A DNA stretch of 64,000 bases. Origin: Serpula lacrymans var. lacrymans S7.9 (taxonomy: Eukaryota; Basidiomycota; Agaricomycetes; Boletales; Serpulaceae). The position numbers were made by a program, and so were the translations under genes. A model generated the notes under the pieces. It had not been told where the DNA came from. It ran no database searches and was given only the letters and a program-made list of their open reading frames with translations. This document shows, in pieces, positions 46,556-58,596 of the stretch. The stretch is taken from the NCBI RefSeq assembly GCF_000218685.1, contig NW_006763309.1, positions 442,060-506,059 on the forward strand, written 5' to 3'. The number at the start of each line of letters is the position of its first letter. The first letter of the stretch is position 1.

Positions 46556-47486
46556 TCAGAAAATGACATCCTGGTCTTTACTACTCAATAAATCTGCACT
46601 ACCATCTGGTTCATCGTCGTAAGTTTCTAGCGGCTCTTCTGTCACTTTCAAAGCAGCTTGCTCTGCGTTGGATGCGGCATCCCTCTTTTTCTTCCCTTGG
46701 ACTTTCTTCAACCTAATACAACCATCAGCACTTCGAGGTGTACTTGATTACTCAAATCAACACTCACCTAAAGAATTCTTCTCGGTCCATCTCGTCGAGC
46801 TCACTTATAATATACTTGATCGTGTTGTCCAACCGTGGAATGACAACGTATTCGATAGCATTCACGCGGCGGTTTGTCGCTCGAATGACCTCGTCCAGTA
46901 TTGTGAAAGCTGTCTGCAATGAAGCGAGTTCCACTAGTGTTTCTATAGCTTTGGCATAGACTTCTTTCGCTCGAAGCACCTGCTGCCCACCACGGCCAAG
47001 ACCAGTCAGATTGAAGTCTGCTCAAAGATGAATCAGCCCTAGTTGAAGAGAACGATTGCACAATATACACACCTGATCCCGATACACGATCAACTTCAAA
47101 AGCGGGAAGAACAACACCTGATACGTTTTCCTGTTTGGCCTTGACACGGAAGGTCGCCAGTTTCGCTTGCTCTTGTACCAGATATGAGATATCCCCAGTT
47201 GCATAAGTAACCTCGGCCATCGAGAATGACGCCAGCTGCATTACTCTACCCATCTTCCGTTTGGCCTAATGATATAACGCTAAGGAAATAAGTAGATGAA
47301 AAGAACCCCTCTGCGGCTACGTACCTCATCGACTTTCTTCAATATTGCTCGGAACCTAGTGGTCAAGGCATCTCGTTTCTTCGCTAGCAGCGAGTGGCCT
47401 GTCTGGGCTCCCTTCAGGCGTAGCTTGGTATTTGTCAATGCCATCCGTGTCGCAAATACATTTTCGCGAGGGCCAGTACCCGACAT
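46556..47486 (-). CDS. VMA8: V-type proton ATPase subunit D
   Basis: Central-stalk subunit D of the V1 domain, which couples ATP hydrolysis to proton pumping into the vacuole. It opens [20 protein letters not shown] and continues as a long antiparallel coiled coil: [50 protein letters not shown] middle part reads [19 protein letters not shown]. The second helix is [75 protein letters not shown]. The short acidic tail ends SSKDQDVIF. Introns join these blocks with normal donors. It is convergent with RPL26 on its 3' side, and a tRNA-Phe gene lies just upstream of it. Confidence 0.95.
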
Positions 47487-47632
47487 CGTTGCAGCAGCGA
47501 TGAGCTAGAACTTTGAAACTGGATAGTGCGACGGTGACTGCCAGTGGAAAGCTTCTAAACTTGAAGACCCTACATTTAGTGAACGTTATGTAGAATAGAT
47601 TCTGATGCGCAAGCGGAACCGGATCACAAGAA

Positions 47633-47715
47633 GCCGGGATAGCTCAGCTGGGAGAGCAACAGACTGAAGAAATCGTGCTTTCTGGAGGTCCCGTGTTCAA
47701 TCCACGGTCCTGGCA
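47633..47715 (+). tRNA. tRNA-Phe (GAA) with a 10-nt intron
   Basis: An 83-nt gene identical in its D-arm, anticodon and T-arm to the copy at 25785-25866, but with A instead of G at position 7 and a different, one-base-longer intron. The acceptor stem GCCGGGA pairs with TCCTGGC. A TTTCTTTT run follows the 3' end and suits RNA polymerase III termination. Confidence 0.95.
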
Positions 47716-47936
47716 TTTCTTTTGTAAAAATTTCCTCCCTCCCACAGCCCTTGTTCTTACTCTATTCAATATTCAATTACACTAACCATCTCCTGTCTTT
47801 TAGTCAACAATCAATGATTGGAGCTTTCATAGTTTCTCGAACACAGAACTGGCATTCCATGTAGACTAATATTAAACAGATGGTTTTCTACGTATCTTTC
47901 TTGTACTACACCTGATTGCATCAGATTCATTGTCTT

Positions 47937-49996
47937 CATCGTGCCTGTACATAATCGTCGATTTTCAATAGCAAGCACACAGTCTCCGTTGATAGCTCGA
48001 CAGCGCTAGTTGTGACCAAAAGAGGCTGGACAACATCCTCTTCCAGGATGTTAGATATGAGCCCCTGCGAGCAAATGAAGATTCAGCTAATGAAGTAACA
48101 CGATCGTAACCATGACTGGACTTACCGTTCTGACATTAATGCCAGCGTTGCGGTCACCAAGAGCATGCCGATTGCGGAGTTCAGTGACGATAGATATGGG
48201 GTTCAAGCCAGCGTTTTCAGCCAGAGTGGTCGGAATCACTTCCAGAGCATCAGCATACGCCTGGAAGCAATAAGACTCCATGCCCTTTAAGGACTGCGAA
48301 TATTGTGAAAGAAGACGGGAGACATGAATTTCTGGGGCTCCGCCACCTCCAATAAGGGCACTGTAGGATACATATGAGGAACAGCCTACATGGAAAGCAC
48401 GAAAACTGACCGTTTCTTCACCAAGCAGCGCACTACACAAAGTGCATCATGTAGACTGCGCTCGCATTCTTCCACCACAAGCTGATTGCCTCCCATGGCA
48501 AGTATGCTGACAGTGCGACCTCTATTCTTGACTCCAGTAATTTTGACAACCTTTGCGCCCGATTGAGAGGTTTCTTCGACCAAATCAGCGTAGCCAAGCT
48601 TATCTTCAGTAAATGCTTCGATGTCTGCTACTGGCTTACAACCGATACTTTTTGCAAGGAATTCAATTTCATCTCGTTCGACGTCCTTGATAGCCAGGAT
48701 ATTCAGTCTCTTCAGGAAGGAAAGAGAAGTGTCATCGACAGCATCGCGAAGGATGGATTTCTGGATGAGAAGGACGTTGCAATTCGCCTTCTTTATCTTC
48801 TTGCAGATGTTAAGCAGATATTGGCGACCTTCTTTGATGACCTTATCCATTTGGCGATAATCGTTGATGACAACTGTGTTATCCATCTTGAAGTTATATT
48901 TTTGTGTTAAAACATGTGGACAACAATTCGAGAATAAGACCTACATCTGGTTTTGGTGCACTAAGCTGGAACTGGATAATGGCGATTTTAGCCTTCTCGA
49001 TCCGCGTTGGTCCACCAGCAGATACAACGACATTTTGGTTCAAAACGACACCATCGACAAGTTCAGTGTCTTCAATAGTTCCGCCAACCTTCGTGACTAC
49101 CCGAATATCTCTAAGGTCAACGTTCGAGGACTGAGATGTGACAAGGCGAGTGACTGCAGCTACTGCAATAGGAGCAAGCGTTGAAGAGTACTGGGAGACA
49201 ATCTAATAGAAAGGAATAAGCATGTGACATGTCCTGGAGCGAAACTGATCACTTTGGAATTAAGAGACGTGCTGGCTGCTCGCAAAAGACTGGCTTTGTC
49301 ATTCAAATCAACGGGTGTAGATATTTCAGTAAGATATTCAACAGCTTTGGTAGAAGCCTTGAGGAACGCCTCCGCAATGATCGTTGGATGGATGCCCTTT
49401 TGGAGCATCTTTTCAGCAGCGCCGAGTAAACTGCCAGCCAGAACAACGACAGAAGTGGTTCCGTCACCTGCTTCGATATCCTGTGCTGCAGAGAGATCGA
49501 CAAGCTAATACGATGTTAACTTTCCTGTTTGTCGTGAAAATGATCTAGATTACCATCTTGGCAGCGGGATGCAAGGCCTGGATACTTCGAAGAATCGTGG
49601 CTCCATCATTAGTGATAATGACTTCTCCTTTTGAAGTTTGAATCTACAGTGCGACAGACGAACATGAGGTTACAGAACTGTGGTGCAGATGATCGATGCT
49701 AAACGCGTACCATCTTATCCATTCCTCTTGGTCCTAAAGATGTCCGGACTGCATCGCTGATGGCTAAGGTGGACCTCGATTGATTATACTGGGGGGACGT
49801 AGGAATATATAGAAATACCTTTAGCTGCAACCAAGTTGGATAAGCGCAGTTCCATTGGTTTTCCCTGTAAAACGAGGTAAAGGTCAATTGGATGTGATGC
49901 AGATGGAAATGAAACTGGGATCTATGCCTTGTCATTGAAGGCAGCATTTGAGCCAGACTGCTTTTTGTTTGAGATTATAGGTGCTTTTGTTGCCAT
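47937..49996 (-). CDS. CCT4: CCT chaperonin subunit delta
   Basis: Delta subunit of the cytosolic TRiC/CCT chaperonin that folds actin, tubulin and WD-repeat proteins. The subunit type is set by [39 protein letters not shown] and [19 protein letters not shown] (nucleotide site). Later blocks are [87 protein letters not shown], and [16 protein letters not shown]. It ends [11 protein letters not shown], close to the yeast C-terminus. The first intron (49865-49927) is of GC-AG type; without it an in-frame TAG would follow codon 25. Many short introns. It is divergent from UFD1. Confidence 0.94.
49865..49927 (-). other. Probable GC-AG intron in CCT4
   Basis: The exon ends AAT GAC AAG and the next begins GGA AAA CCA ATG, giving FNDK-GKPMELR in frame. 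The intron starts GCATAG and ends TTTTACAG (63 nt). No GT lies in the preceding 30 bases of exon, and read-through meets TAG at once, so a GC donor is the simplest reading. Confidence 0.78.
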
Positions 49997-50209
49997 CTTT
50001 GCCTTGTTTATCGAAGGAGGGCGTAGATAGAAAAGGGAGAAGATGGATCACCAAAAGACAGACACAAAATGGACTCGGACGCGTTCTGCAGTATTTCCCG
50101 ATTAGGCACCCACGGACGTTGCCGTAATGTGAGGGACTGGATTGCGTATGCTGAACAGCCAACTGGACTGTGGACAGTCCAACTCTAGTTTTGTTACACT
50201 CATCTACAC

Positions 50210-51951
50210 ATGGATTTCGTACGTATCGTTAAATATTGCAGACAGCCAGGTATACTGAAGCTTCTTTTTTCAGTTTGGAGACCAGAATGGTATGGGCCCT
50301 GGGCCAGGGGGTCTCTTTGCTTCGCTTTCTCAGTAAGTCGGCGTATATTCTCAATATGGGACGATCTGTGAACGATAACAACCTACAGAGGCTTTGGTGG
50401 TGGTTTTGGACCCCCTCGTACAGGCCACCCAAATCCTCGTGCATATGATGAGTATCTGAGGGCATACAGTGTGGCCATGTTGCCAGGGCGAGAAAGGGAG
50501 AACCTCTCTTATGGCGGGAAAAGTATGTACCCACTTGTCTTGTCCTGAGATACTGATGCGATGATATCATATCTTCATATCAACAGTTATTATGCCACCC
50601 TCAGCACTTGCCAATCTCACCAATCTAGATTTGGAGCTGCCCTGGATGTTCCAGCTACGCAATCCCAGCAATTCAGCAGCACTGACCCACGCTGGTGTGT
50701 TGGAGTTTATCGCAGAAGAAGGGGTTGTCCATCTTCCATATTGGATGATGAAAACACTGCGACTGAATGAGGGAGACCCAATTCGGATAACCGGTACAGA
50801 ACTTCCTAAAGGGAAGCTTGTTAAACTGCAAGCCCAGTCGACACATTTTTTGGACATATCCGATCCTAAGGCTGTGTATGTACATTCTCCACTCGCTTCC
50901 TTTCATTTTCATTAAGCCTTAGTCTAGCTTGGAACAAGCCCTCCGTAACTTCTCAGCACTAACGCAAGGTGACATCATCGAAATATCGTATAATTCCATT
51001 GTCTTTGGGTTGCTTGTGATGGAAGCAAGCCCTGGGGGCGGGGGTATCAGTGTTCTTGATACAGACCTTGAAGTGGACTTTGCACCCCCTGTTGGATACG
51101 TAGAACCTGAGCGCCCGAAGGCTGCTCCTCCATCAACGATGGCATCGAAACTCAACATCGACCTGAACTCTGCCACACCTGGATCTTCACGCCCATCGTC
51201 TTCCCTGAGCGGCGGTTTTACTGGTCCAAGTGCAGCTACTGTCAGCAAAGGCGGAGATCATTGGGAGAGTTTCAAGGGCAAGGGAGAAACGTTGGGGGGG
51301 AGAAAGACCAAGGGCAAGGGAATTAGTCACCGAGGTGTTGAGCATGTGCCCGAAGGCAGTAGGATCATCCGCACAGAGTGAGTCCTTTCGCTATGTCGTT
51401 TATTCGTTCTCAACTAACGAACTTCCTAGCAAGCACAAGGTGATATCAACCGAAGCCCTTGAGTCTGAGGCCAAGGTTCCCGCTGCACTGAATCTACCCT
51501 TTGGTAATTTGTTCTTTGGATTTAACGTGGTGCAATATACGCCTCCTCCCGACAAGGCTTCCAGCAAGTCTCCTGGCTCACCTCCCTCTGTAAGTAGCCG
51601 TGTGTGTATATCAGGTTCTTTGATTTATATGCCTCGCAGCAATCTTCATTCGCCTCACCTGGCAATACCCTTACTGGCCGCCCTACCTCTTCGGCCACTT
51701 CGAGTGGCAAGGGGAAGGAGAAAGAGCAGACGGAGAAGGGTAAAGCGAAGGAAGATTCATGGGGCACCGGCCAAACTTTGGGCTCGCGCTCAACATTTGT
51801 CCCTCCCAGTTTCCGTGGACATGAGTTAGGCGCTGGAGGGGCACCGGTACCTGCACAGCGAAGACAGACTTCACAGGCAGCACCCCCTAGAAGTCCTTCT
51901 CCAGACTGGGGTGTTGATGATGATGACGTGATTGACATCGATAGTGACTGA
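50210..51951 (+). CDS. UFD1: Ubiquitin fusion degradation protein UFD1
   Basis: UFD1 pairs with NPL4 as the ubiquitin-binding adaptor of Cdc48/p97 in ER-associated and nuclear degradation. The first coding exon holds only MDF (9 bases), followed by an intron with GTACGT and TTTTTCAG. The protein then reads FGDQNGMGPG, a Gly-rich FGGGFGPPR, AYSVAMLPGRERENLSYGG, IIMPPSALANLTNLDLELPW (UFD1 domain), HAGVLEFIAEEGVVHLPYWM, GDPIRITGTELPKGKLVKLQ, DISDPKAVLEQALRNFS and LDTDLEVDFAPP. The long C-terminus is Ser/Pro/Gly-rich with LPFGNLFFGFNVVQYTPP (likely the p97/NPL4-binding part) and ends in an acidic DDDDVIDIDSD. Confidence 0.95.
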
Positions 51952-52081
51952 TATGCAGAGACATAGAAGAACACGGATAATAGGTATAGAATATTTGCCG
52001 TGGTCAACTACATTGTACAGTACATTTGAGACTTTCCGTTGAATGTATACTATCGCGTGAATCGAGAAAAATCTTATATTT

Positions 52082-54210
52082 TTATAACATCACCACACCT
52101 ACGCCTTTTCCAGCACTCACTCCGCCTTCAGGGTTAACACCTGCCAGAGGGGCAGTTCTCCAGTTAAACAAATAAAAGTTGAGTAGCCCATCTCCAGCGC
52201 CGAACTATTTTCCAACTTAAGCCACTGTTTTCCGATGATGTAAAGGATAGGAATACGAACCTTCAAGTCCTCCAAAAAGTTCATGTTGTCCATCAACGTC
52301 AGCGCGTTGAAGACATCGAATTCGGCCTGGTCCGCAATGACTAGAGCATCACTCGTTAGCTCAACAAGCCTCTTTTTCAACCCTCCTTCGACTTCTGATG
52401 ATGCCTCAAAAGCTACATCCGTTGCATAATAAAACAGATAGGCAGCTTCGAGGACACCATGTTTCTGATTGTTAATGATCGTGGACGGAAGAGAATAGAA
52501 CGAGAAGAAGTCGGTAATCTTGTGTGTTTGAGGATTCTATAAGGACGAAACAAATTAGTTATGTGGCTTTCAGTGCTCAGCTAATTGAGATTCACCTCTA
52601 CGACGTAAGTCCAAACGACTTGTCCTAGACGGCGGTTGTCGTCGGTCCCTTTCTCTCCCTCACCCCTCCCACTTAGGAACTGGTGACGCACTTCATCGAG
52701 GGTCATCACGGGGGCCATATCAAATCTCTGCATGTACCTTGTAAACAGCTCCGCGACTTCAGGAACATCTTTTTCTTCCATTTCACGTAAACCTTTGATA
52801 TGGGGAACAGAGGGAAGCTTGTTTACTCGGATCATCCGTGCAAGCGTCATGTTACGAGGGACGTAAGTAAATCGCACATCGACGAGTTTTGGGATGTTTA
52901 TAGACCGATGGTAATATCTGGCAGGAACGTTGAAGTGAGACATGAATGTAACAAGACTATGTATACTCACCGACATACAGAGATTGGTGTTGGTACGACC
53001 ACTCCTGCAGTATAAATTGCTTGGAAGATCCCCAACAAGTTACACTGACGAGTGACCTCTTTAATCAGAACTGGAGTCAGACGTTTAGAGCGTAGCTTCT
53101 TGTGAACACAGAGGTAATTGATTTCGCTTGCCCTCAGGACGCTATATCATGCTTCAGAAATGGAAATCGTTGATATAAAAAAAGAAACGCACTTCCCGCG
53201 AACACGTATTGTCACAGGGACTCCAGAGATAAACGCAACCAGTTTTCTGTTAGAGACTACACGAACGCCAAGATGCCATTCCTTGTAATAACCTGGAGGC
53301 TTGAGTGCCCTAACTTTAACATTGAACTTGCCCTGTACACACTATACAAGATTGAAACACACCACTCCAGAAATTCCGCACTGTACTGGAAACGGAATGA
53401 GGCGTCATCGTCCTCTACATAGTTCAAAGATAAGAGGTCGTAGACTTCCTTGATCTTTACACCCAGTGATCAGCATGATTCTTGTGCATTGAGCTGCAAC
53501 CTCGGCAGAATTTACCTGCTTAGAGTCGTTGAGATCCAAAAAGGACCATTCGAATTCCTTCGGAAGAGGATACGGTTCCTGGCGTACTTCTTCCCTTGAT
53601 TTTGGAGGTTCAATGTATCCATCGTCGTGATGAGGTCCTTCACCTATAATTTATTGTCTGAATATTCTCAAATCTTTAGTAGGACGATGTGAGGCATGCC
53701 ACTGACCGATTTGTGGGACGGGTTGCGTTGCCCAGAACTGGGCAATATCAGTGATGGGCTCGATATCTCATAATGATAAAGTGTACGGACTGTGTGTTCG
53801 CCCATAGCCTTCTTTCCCCGCCCACCAAGGCCTGCTTTTCCTTTGACCATGTCCATGATTTTCATCTGCTCTAAAGCCTGTCTGACGTTGTCGTCGTCCG
53901 CAACGTGCCCGGGCCCGTCCTCTCCATGCGCAGCCTTCACCTGGCCAAGCACGGCATCCACAAGGGCTTGCGGAACTTGGTTATTATCACTTGAAAAGCT
54001 GTTTCTGATAGCGTTCAAAGCTTTGACAGCCTTTGACTTTTTCTTCTTTTTTTTACGCTGCGACGACGAAGCTTGGAGCGTCTGTGGTACATCTGTGTCC
54101 TTGACTCGATCCTCAGACTCAGAGCCAGACTGTTCCTCCTCGTTCTCCGCGTCCTGTGCGGTGTCGATGATTTCTTGAATGCAAGCCTTCTGCGAAGAAG
54201 AGGAAGACAT
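52082..54210 (-). CDS. NMT1: Glycylpeptide N-tetradecanoyltransferase
   Basis: Transfers myristate from myristoyl-CoA to N-terminal glycine of proteins such as Arf and Galpha subunits. After a disordered acidic then basic N-terminus ([24 protein letters not shown]), the GNAT-fold tandem begins at [13 protein letters not shown]. It contains [70 protein letters not shown] (CoA site) and [20 protein letters not shown]. The second half has [74 protein letters not shown] and ends GVGVVML, the family's fixed C-terminus whose carboxylate is catalytic. A TTA/TAA stop lies at 52082-52084. Introns are short and several. Confidence 0.95.
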
Positions 54211-54381
54211 GCTTCGTGCAAAGATTACTGTATGTACGGATAGACGTTTCCAGTCAATGATAGCATCGATCTCCGGCACCAACTGACAGCCATAATGGTC
54301 ATAGCCACTGGCACGTGGCTGATAAGAATATTAAGGTTAAGTACAAGTGATTGTAATAGCTTGGGTATAGTCCATTCGACC

Positions 54382-55892
54382 TCAGGCAACTGCTGCTACA
54401 CGTCTCCGCCTTTTGACCCGATCAGCCAGACTTGGCTCAAGGTTCAAGTCATTATGCAACTGTCTCACACCCAGCGCCTCTACAACATCGGCTGTGGCCG
54501 TATCAGTCTCGGGCTGAGCTGGACTTAGGCTAACCTCAGGATGCCTCTTCCTCTTCAGTTTAGAGGGCGAAGGCGTGAGCGGGGGTGTGGGTAGCACCGT
54601 AATGTTGCCTCGTGCCTCAACCCGAGATGTGGACGGAAGACCATAAGAAGAAAATGATTTCAGGTCGGCAGTAAAAAGTACCTTTCAAATGGAGTCGTCA
54701 TAAGCCATGAGAGTAAATGTAATATGCCATCGCTTACAGAGTGAGCCCAACCAGCATAATTACCCCAAACATTGACTAGCTTCACGTTAATTTTTTCATA
54801 GAGTTTAGGGGTCATAGATGCTTTGGCCTTTGCACTGGAGCTCGAAGGGAAACCGTAATGTTTTATGGCGATCTGGTGGACATGCGTATCAACAGGGATG
54901 ACGTCCTTCTACGGGTACGAAAATAAGTCAGCGAAGAACCGCATCACACGCACCCACATTACCTTATCCATACTCATGAGTAAGACACAGTCGGCAACTT
55001 TACGACCAACGCCCATGAATTTCAGGAGTTCTTCTCGTGCTTCATCGGTAGTTAAATCCCTCAGGGTCATTAGCCATTCTTCAGAGGCTTCGAGTGAGCT
55101 GAGAGAAGTATGCCCATGGGTATCCACTAACATTTTTGCGGTTCTCTGGATGAAGGAGGCGCGATAACCGAAACCCAGTGATCGAAGAGTACCGACGACT
55201 TCTGGGGCAGCGAGGGCAGAAGGAGAAGGGAAAGGGTGGTAAGACTGACATTGTTGCTCTTCTGTAGTTTCATGCGGAGGAGGAAGAGACAACAGGGGAG
55301 TAGAATATTGCTTGCACAATGATTGTACCATTTTCGTGATACGTGATATGTTATTGTTGGAAGAACATATGAAGCTTAGGGGTAAAAAATATAGCTAAGG
55401 GCGATAGGAGGAGCAAACAGCGAGGACTTACGATATAAGGTTCTCCCAAGGATCCTGCCTCAGCATCCTGATGCCCGAGAAACGCGACCGAAGATTGTCA
55501 AAAACTGCATCGCGTGCACTCCATTGGTCGTACAGTTCCACAAGATCCACTTCCAGCTGAAAGTAATCCCTGAGCCAAGCCAGTGTTTCTGTTTCCTTAA
55601 CTGCTTGTTGCGTAGGGGAGAGCTGCTTTGGAAACACAGAACGGTAGAAGAGGAAGTTGGGCGTTTGTCTGAGACATACTACACGATCCCGTAGACATAA
55701 ACGATACTCGTGTGTCGGCGTTGAAGCATCTACTGTCGTGACATGTAGTGGAAATGCAGACCAGCGGAATGACTGCCCGCATTTCAATACAGCGGCCAGA
55801 GATAACTGGATAATGGGAAGAGGTAATTCACAGAAACCTGGGATCATTGCCAGTGAAGGAATGCGCATAAGAGGGACTCGCGTCGGGTTCAT
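54382..55892 (-). CDS. OGG1: 8-oxoguanine DNA glycosylase/AP lyase OGG1
   Basis: Removes oxidised guanine from DNA. The N-terminal domain has LPIIQLSLAAVLKCGQSFRW and EYRLCLRDRVVCLRQT, then YFQLEVDLVELYDQWSARD. After an intron the HhH-GPD core follows: FICSSNNNISRITKMVQSLC, RSLGFGYRASFIQRTAKMLV, FMGVGRKVADCVLLMSMDK with the catalytic Lys, and DVIPVDTHVHQIAIKHYGF with the catalytic Asp. The C-terminal tail is Pro/Ser/Lys-rich and ends VKRRRRVAAVA, probably nuclear localisation. Three in-frame ATGs exist near the start (55890-55892, MRIPSL and MIPGFCE); the first is chosen. Shorter starts would still keep the fold. Divergent from NPR2. Confidence 0.93.
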
Positions 55893-56085
55893 CCGAACCA
55901 CCACCAGTCCTCACAAAAGTCCGTAAATCCCACTAACAGGTTAGCGTTGTCGAGCTCGGGAAATACTGACATTCATATTCGTCCTGGTACGCCTATTGTT
56001 TAATTTTCATTACATGTACAGATGCCAATGATATCGATATTGTTATTGTTACCATAGTCCTAATTCACCCAGCGTGATAGCGAAG

Positions 56086-58270
56086 ATGCCTTCCGAAGGA
56101 GATACTTTCCTTCCTCGGATTCAGTCCGTTTTTTATGCAGTATTTGACGACCAGCAAGGCCCCAAGATCGTCTTTCAAGTGCCTGAAGGTCTTATAGGCG
56201 TGTCAACAACAGGGCCAACATATGGAACAACACCAGTTTCTTCTTCGCCAACTGTGAATGAGAGCGATGTACCTCTTTCAAGACGTTCCAGTTCTTCGCT
56301 GATATCACTTGCCGGACAACGTCCAAACTCGCGGAGTCTATCATCGCCTCAACATCGATCTACTTCTTCCAATCGATGCCTCTTCAATTTCGACGACATA
56401 TCCAAATATGTCATCCCTCGGAGTGACTTCTGCGGCAGACTTATTATCTGTTCCACGAGCAACCATCGAATCATTGGCTTTCCAGTCGCTCTTAGAGGAA
56501 GAAACTATCAACGAAATTATTTTCGTTATAACCTTTGCTTTGTGTTCGAGCGGTCAGCAGATCTTAGTTGCTATGAGCCCGTCGTTCGTAAGGTCAGCCG
56601 TGTCTTAACAGCATGCGAGGTCCGCACTTTCGTCAGTGGATTGTGTTGCATCCCATGTTCATGGCAGTCTTCCAGGAAGAGTCCTTGTTTCTCTCTTCCC
56701 AACAGGCGCCACATGCGCTGTATGCTATCCTGGAACAGTTATATGAGGACCTCAATTCATACTCAGAAACCTCAATACCTATAGACAAATTCAACTCCAT
56801 CGAGCTGAAGATTTTCCCTTTTTATCCTAACCCTCCTCCTGTGAAAGATTGGACAGTCCCTTTGGCACTGATAAATATTTCTAAAAGAACGGAGGAAAAC
56901 TGGGACCTGACTGTTCTGAAGGTGATACAATTCGCTCACTTCTGCCCATTAAATTAATTTCATTTCGTAGGTCATCAAATTCATTGACGGCGTTAACCAT
57001 GTGAGCAGGATAGCTCAGCTTGCTGACTGCGACCTAGAGCTTACCCGACAAGCTATTTCTCATCTCCTGTGAGGTCATTCGCTCTTAGATTTATCTTGAA
57101 AGCTAATATAAGTGCAAGGTATTATCAGGTTATAATGATCATCGACATTTTCCAATATTCAAATATGTATACTCTACGAAAGAACGTGCAATGGCTCGCC
57201 GACGAAGCTCATGTAAAAGAGGAATGTGGTCCCTATGTAACCAAACCAGGTCTGTCCTCACGCTCAATATATGCACATGATTTTGACACTCCTATAGGAA
57301 GACCAATACCTGATTGGCCAAAACTATTGCACCTATACTCGAGACTAAAACCTGGAAAAACGATCTACGAATGGATGGACGCGTACAAGGTTCATGAACT
57401 AGGAATAGATGTAAGGCGTTTCGCAAGTTTTGGTGTCATCAAGGTATGTATCTTTCCTCCTCCCCTCTGTGCATGCATTTGGTTTACCGATTTCCTCTGC
57501 TACAGGGATTTTTACGGCGGGTACATCGCTGGCCAGTTTTACTTCCCGTGGAAGCGGGGGCAGGGGCGGAAGTATCACCGACTCGCAGGCGAAGGCAAAG
57601 TTTCTCATCGTCAGCTATGATACAAGGCAAGATCGCTTCATCACCAGAAGATACTCGGCGTTCAAGAGGTCAAGTACCTGAAATATCTGTCACTCCTATG
57701 GGCTCGCAGACTGGGCTCAGTTCTCCACCAAATACAAAGGACAATATGTTGGCTACTCAAGCAGTGCGCCGAACAAGCGCTGCCGAAACAGTCCTTGAAC
57801 AACTACGGTTCAAGGCTCTTCAAAGGTCTGACTCCAGCTCGCCACTGCGCACGAGCGAAGAAAGTCAAGAAGGTCGCCTTCAGAACGGACATCCCATGCG
57901 CAGGCATTCAATAAAGCAGCAAGGTCCACCGTCCAATCTTCCAGGTACAATCAATCGCAGCAACTCTTCGAATGGCCAGGGCACGATTAACGGCAATCCA
58001 TCACCTCTCCCGTCCCGCCCCCGGCTATCAAGGTCGCCTTCAGCTCCCCTTATACCCCAAGTGCAGAGCATAGGTACACAGCTGCCTTCGCCTGTTCCTG
58101 CTGTTCCTTATCCCCCAGAATTTTTGCCTTTACTCGATGGAGAACATCATACTGACGAATTGTCGACTCTTTTTGAGGCCGGATGGCCAAAGTTGCAGCA
58201 ATGGCTAGTTGCTGCCGGAGGCGGGAAGGGAGATGGCGATTTTGGTAGGGTGTTGATCATTTATCGATAA
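56086..58270 (+). CDS. NPR2: Nitrogen permease regulator 2 (SEACIT/GATOR1 subunit)
   Basis: Subunit of the complex that turns off TORC1 when amino acids are scarce. It begins MPSEGDTFLPRIQSVFYAVF, DDQQGPKIVFQVPEGL, the longin-type fold of NPR2. A Ser-rich insertion (SSSLISLAGQRPNSRSLSS) is followed by FNFDDISKYVIPRSDFCGRL and the conserved RIIGFPVALRGRNYQRNYFR, YNLCFVFERSADLSCYEPVV. Then come IPIDKFNSIELKIFPFYPNP, DLTVLKVIKFIDGVNHVSRI, IIDIFQYSNMYTLRKNV and YEWMDAYKVHELGIDVRRFA. A basic, Ser/Pro-rich region of over 150 residues comes next. The protein ends with PEFLPLLDGEHHTDELSTLF and GDGDFGRVLIIYR. Introns are in part uncertain. Confidence 0.91.
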
Positions 58271-58596
58271 TATGCTAGGCGTTTGTTACGTATCAAAATG
58301 CTAGCAGGATACCTCCAATTTAACATCATACACAAGAACGCTCAAGTTTCTAGCCCTATTAGTGTATTGGAATTTGCTGATTCTCCAATTCTCCAAAATG
58401 ACTCTCTATTTGTGGTGTTGCATAAGCCGCTTTTCAGGACAGCAATAAATGTAACATTCAAAGTAATCTACTTTTGCAGCTCCATGGTGGGTTTTCCAGT
58501 GGAGAAGATGGTGCATCTTTTGATAATGATGAGTCTGAAGGCCTGATGTTAGGCCCAGTGATAGTGAATATGTCGAAGGTAATCCGCGGTAGACAT
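58271..58596. other. Convergent 3' intergenic region, no gene seen
   Basis: Between the stop codons of NPR2 and RCL1; likely 3' UTR of both. AT-rich, no coding signal. Confidence 0.5.
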
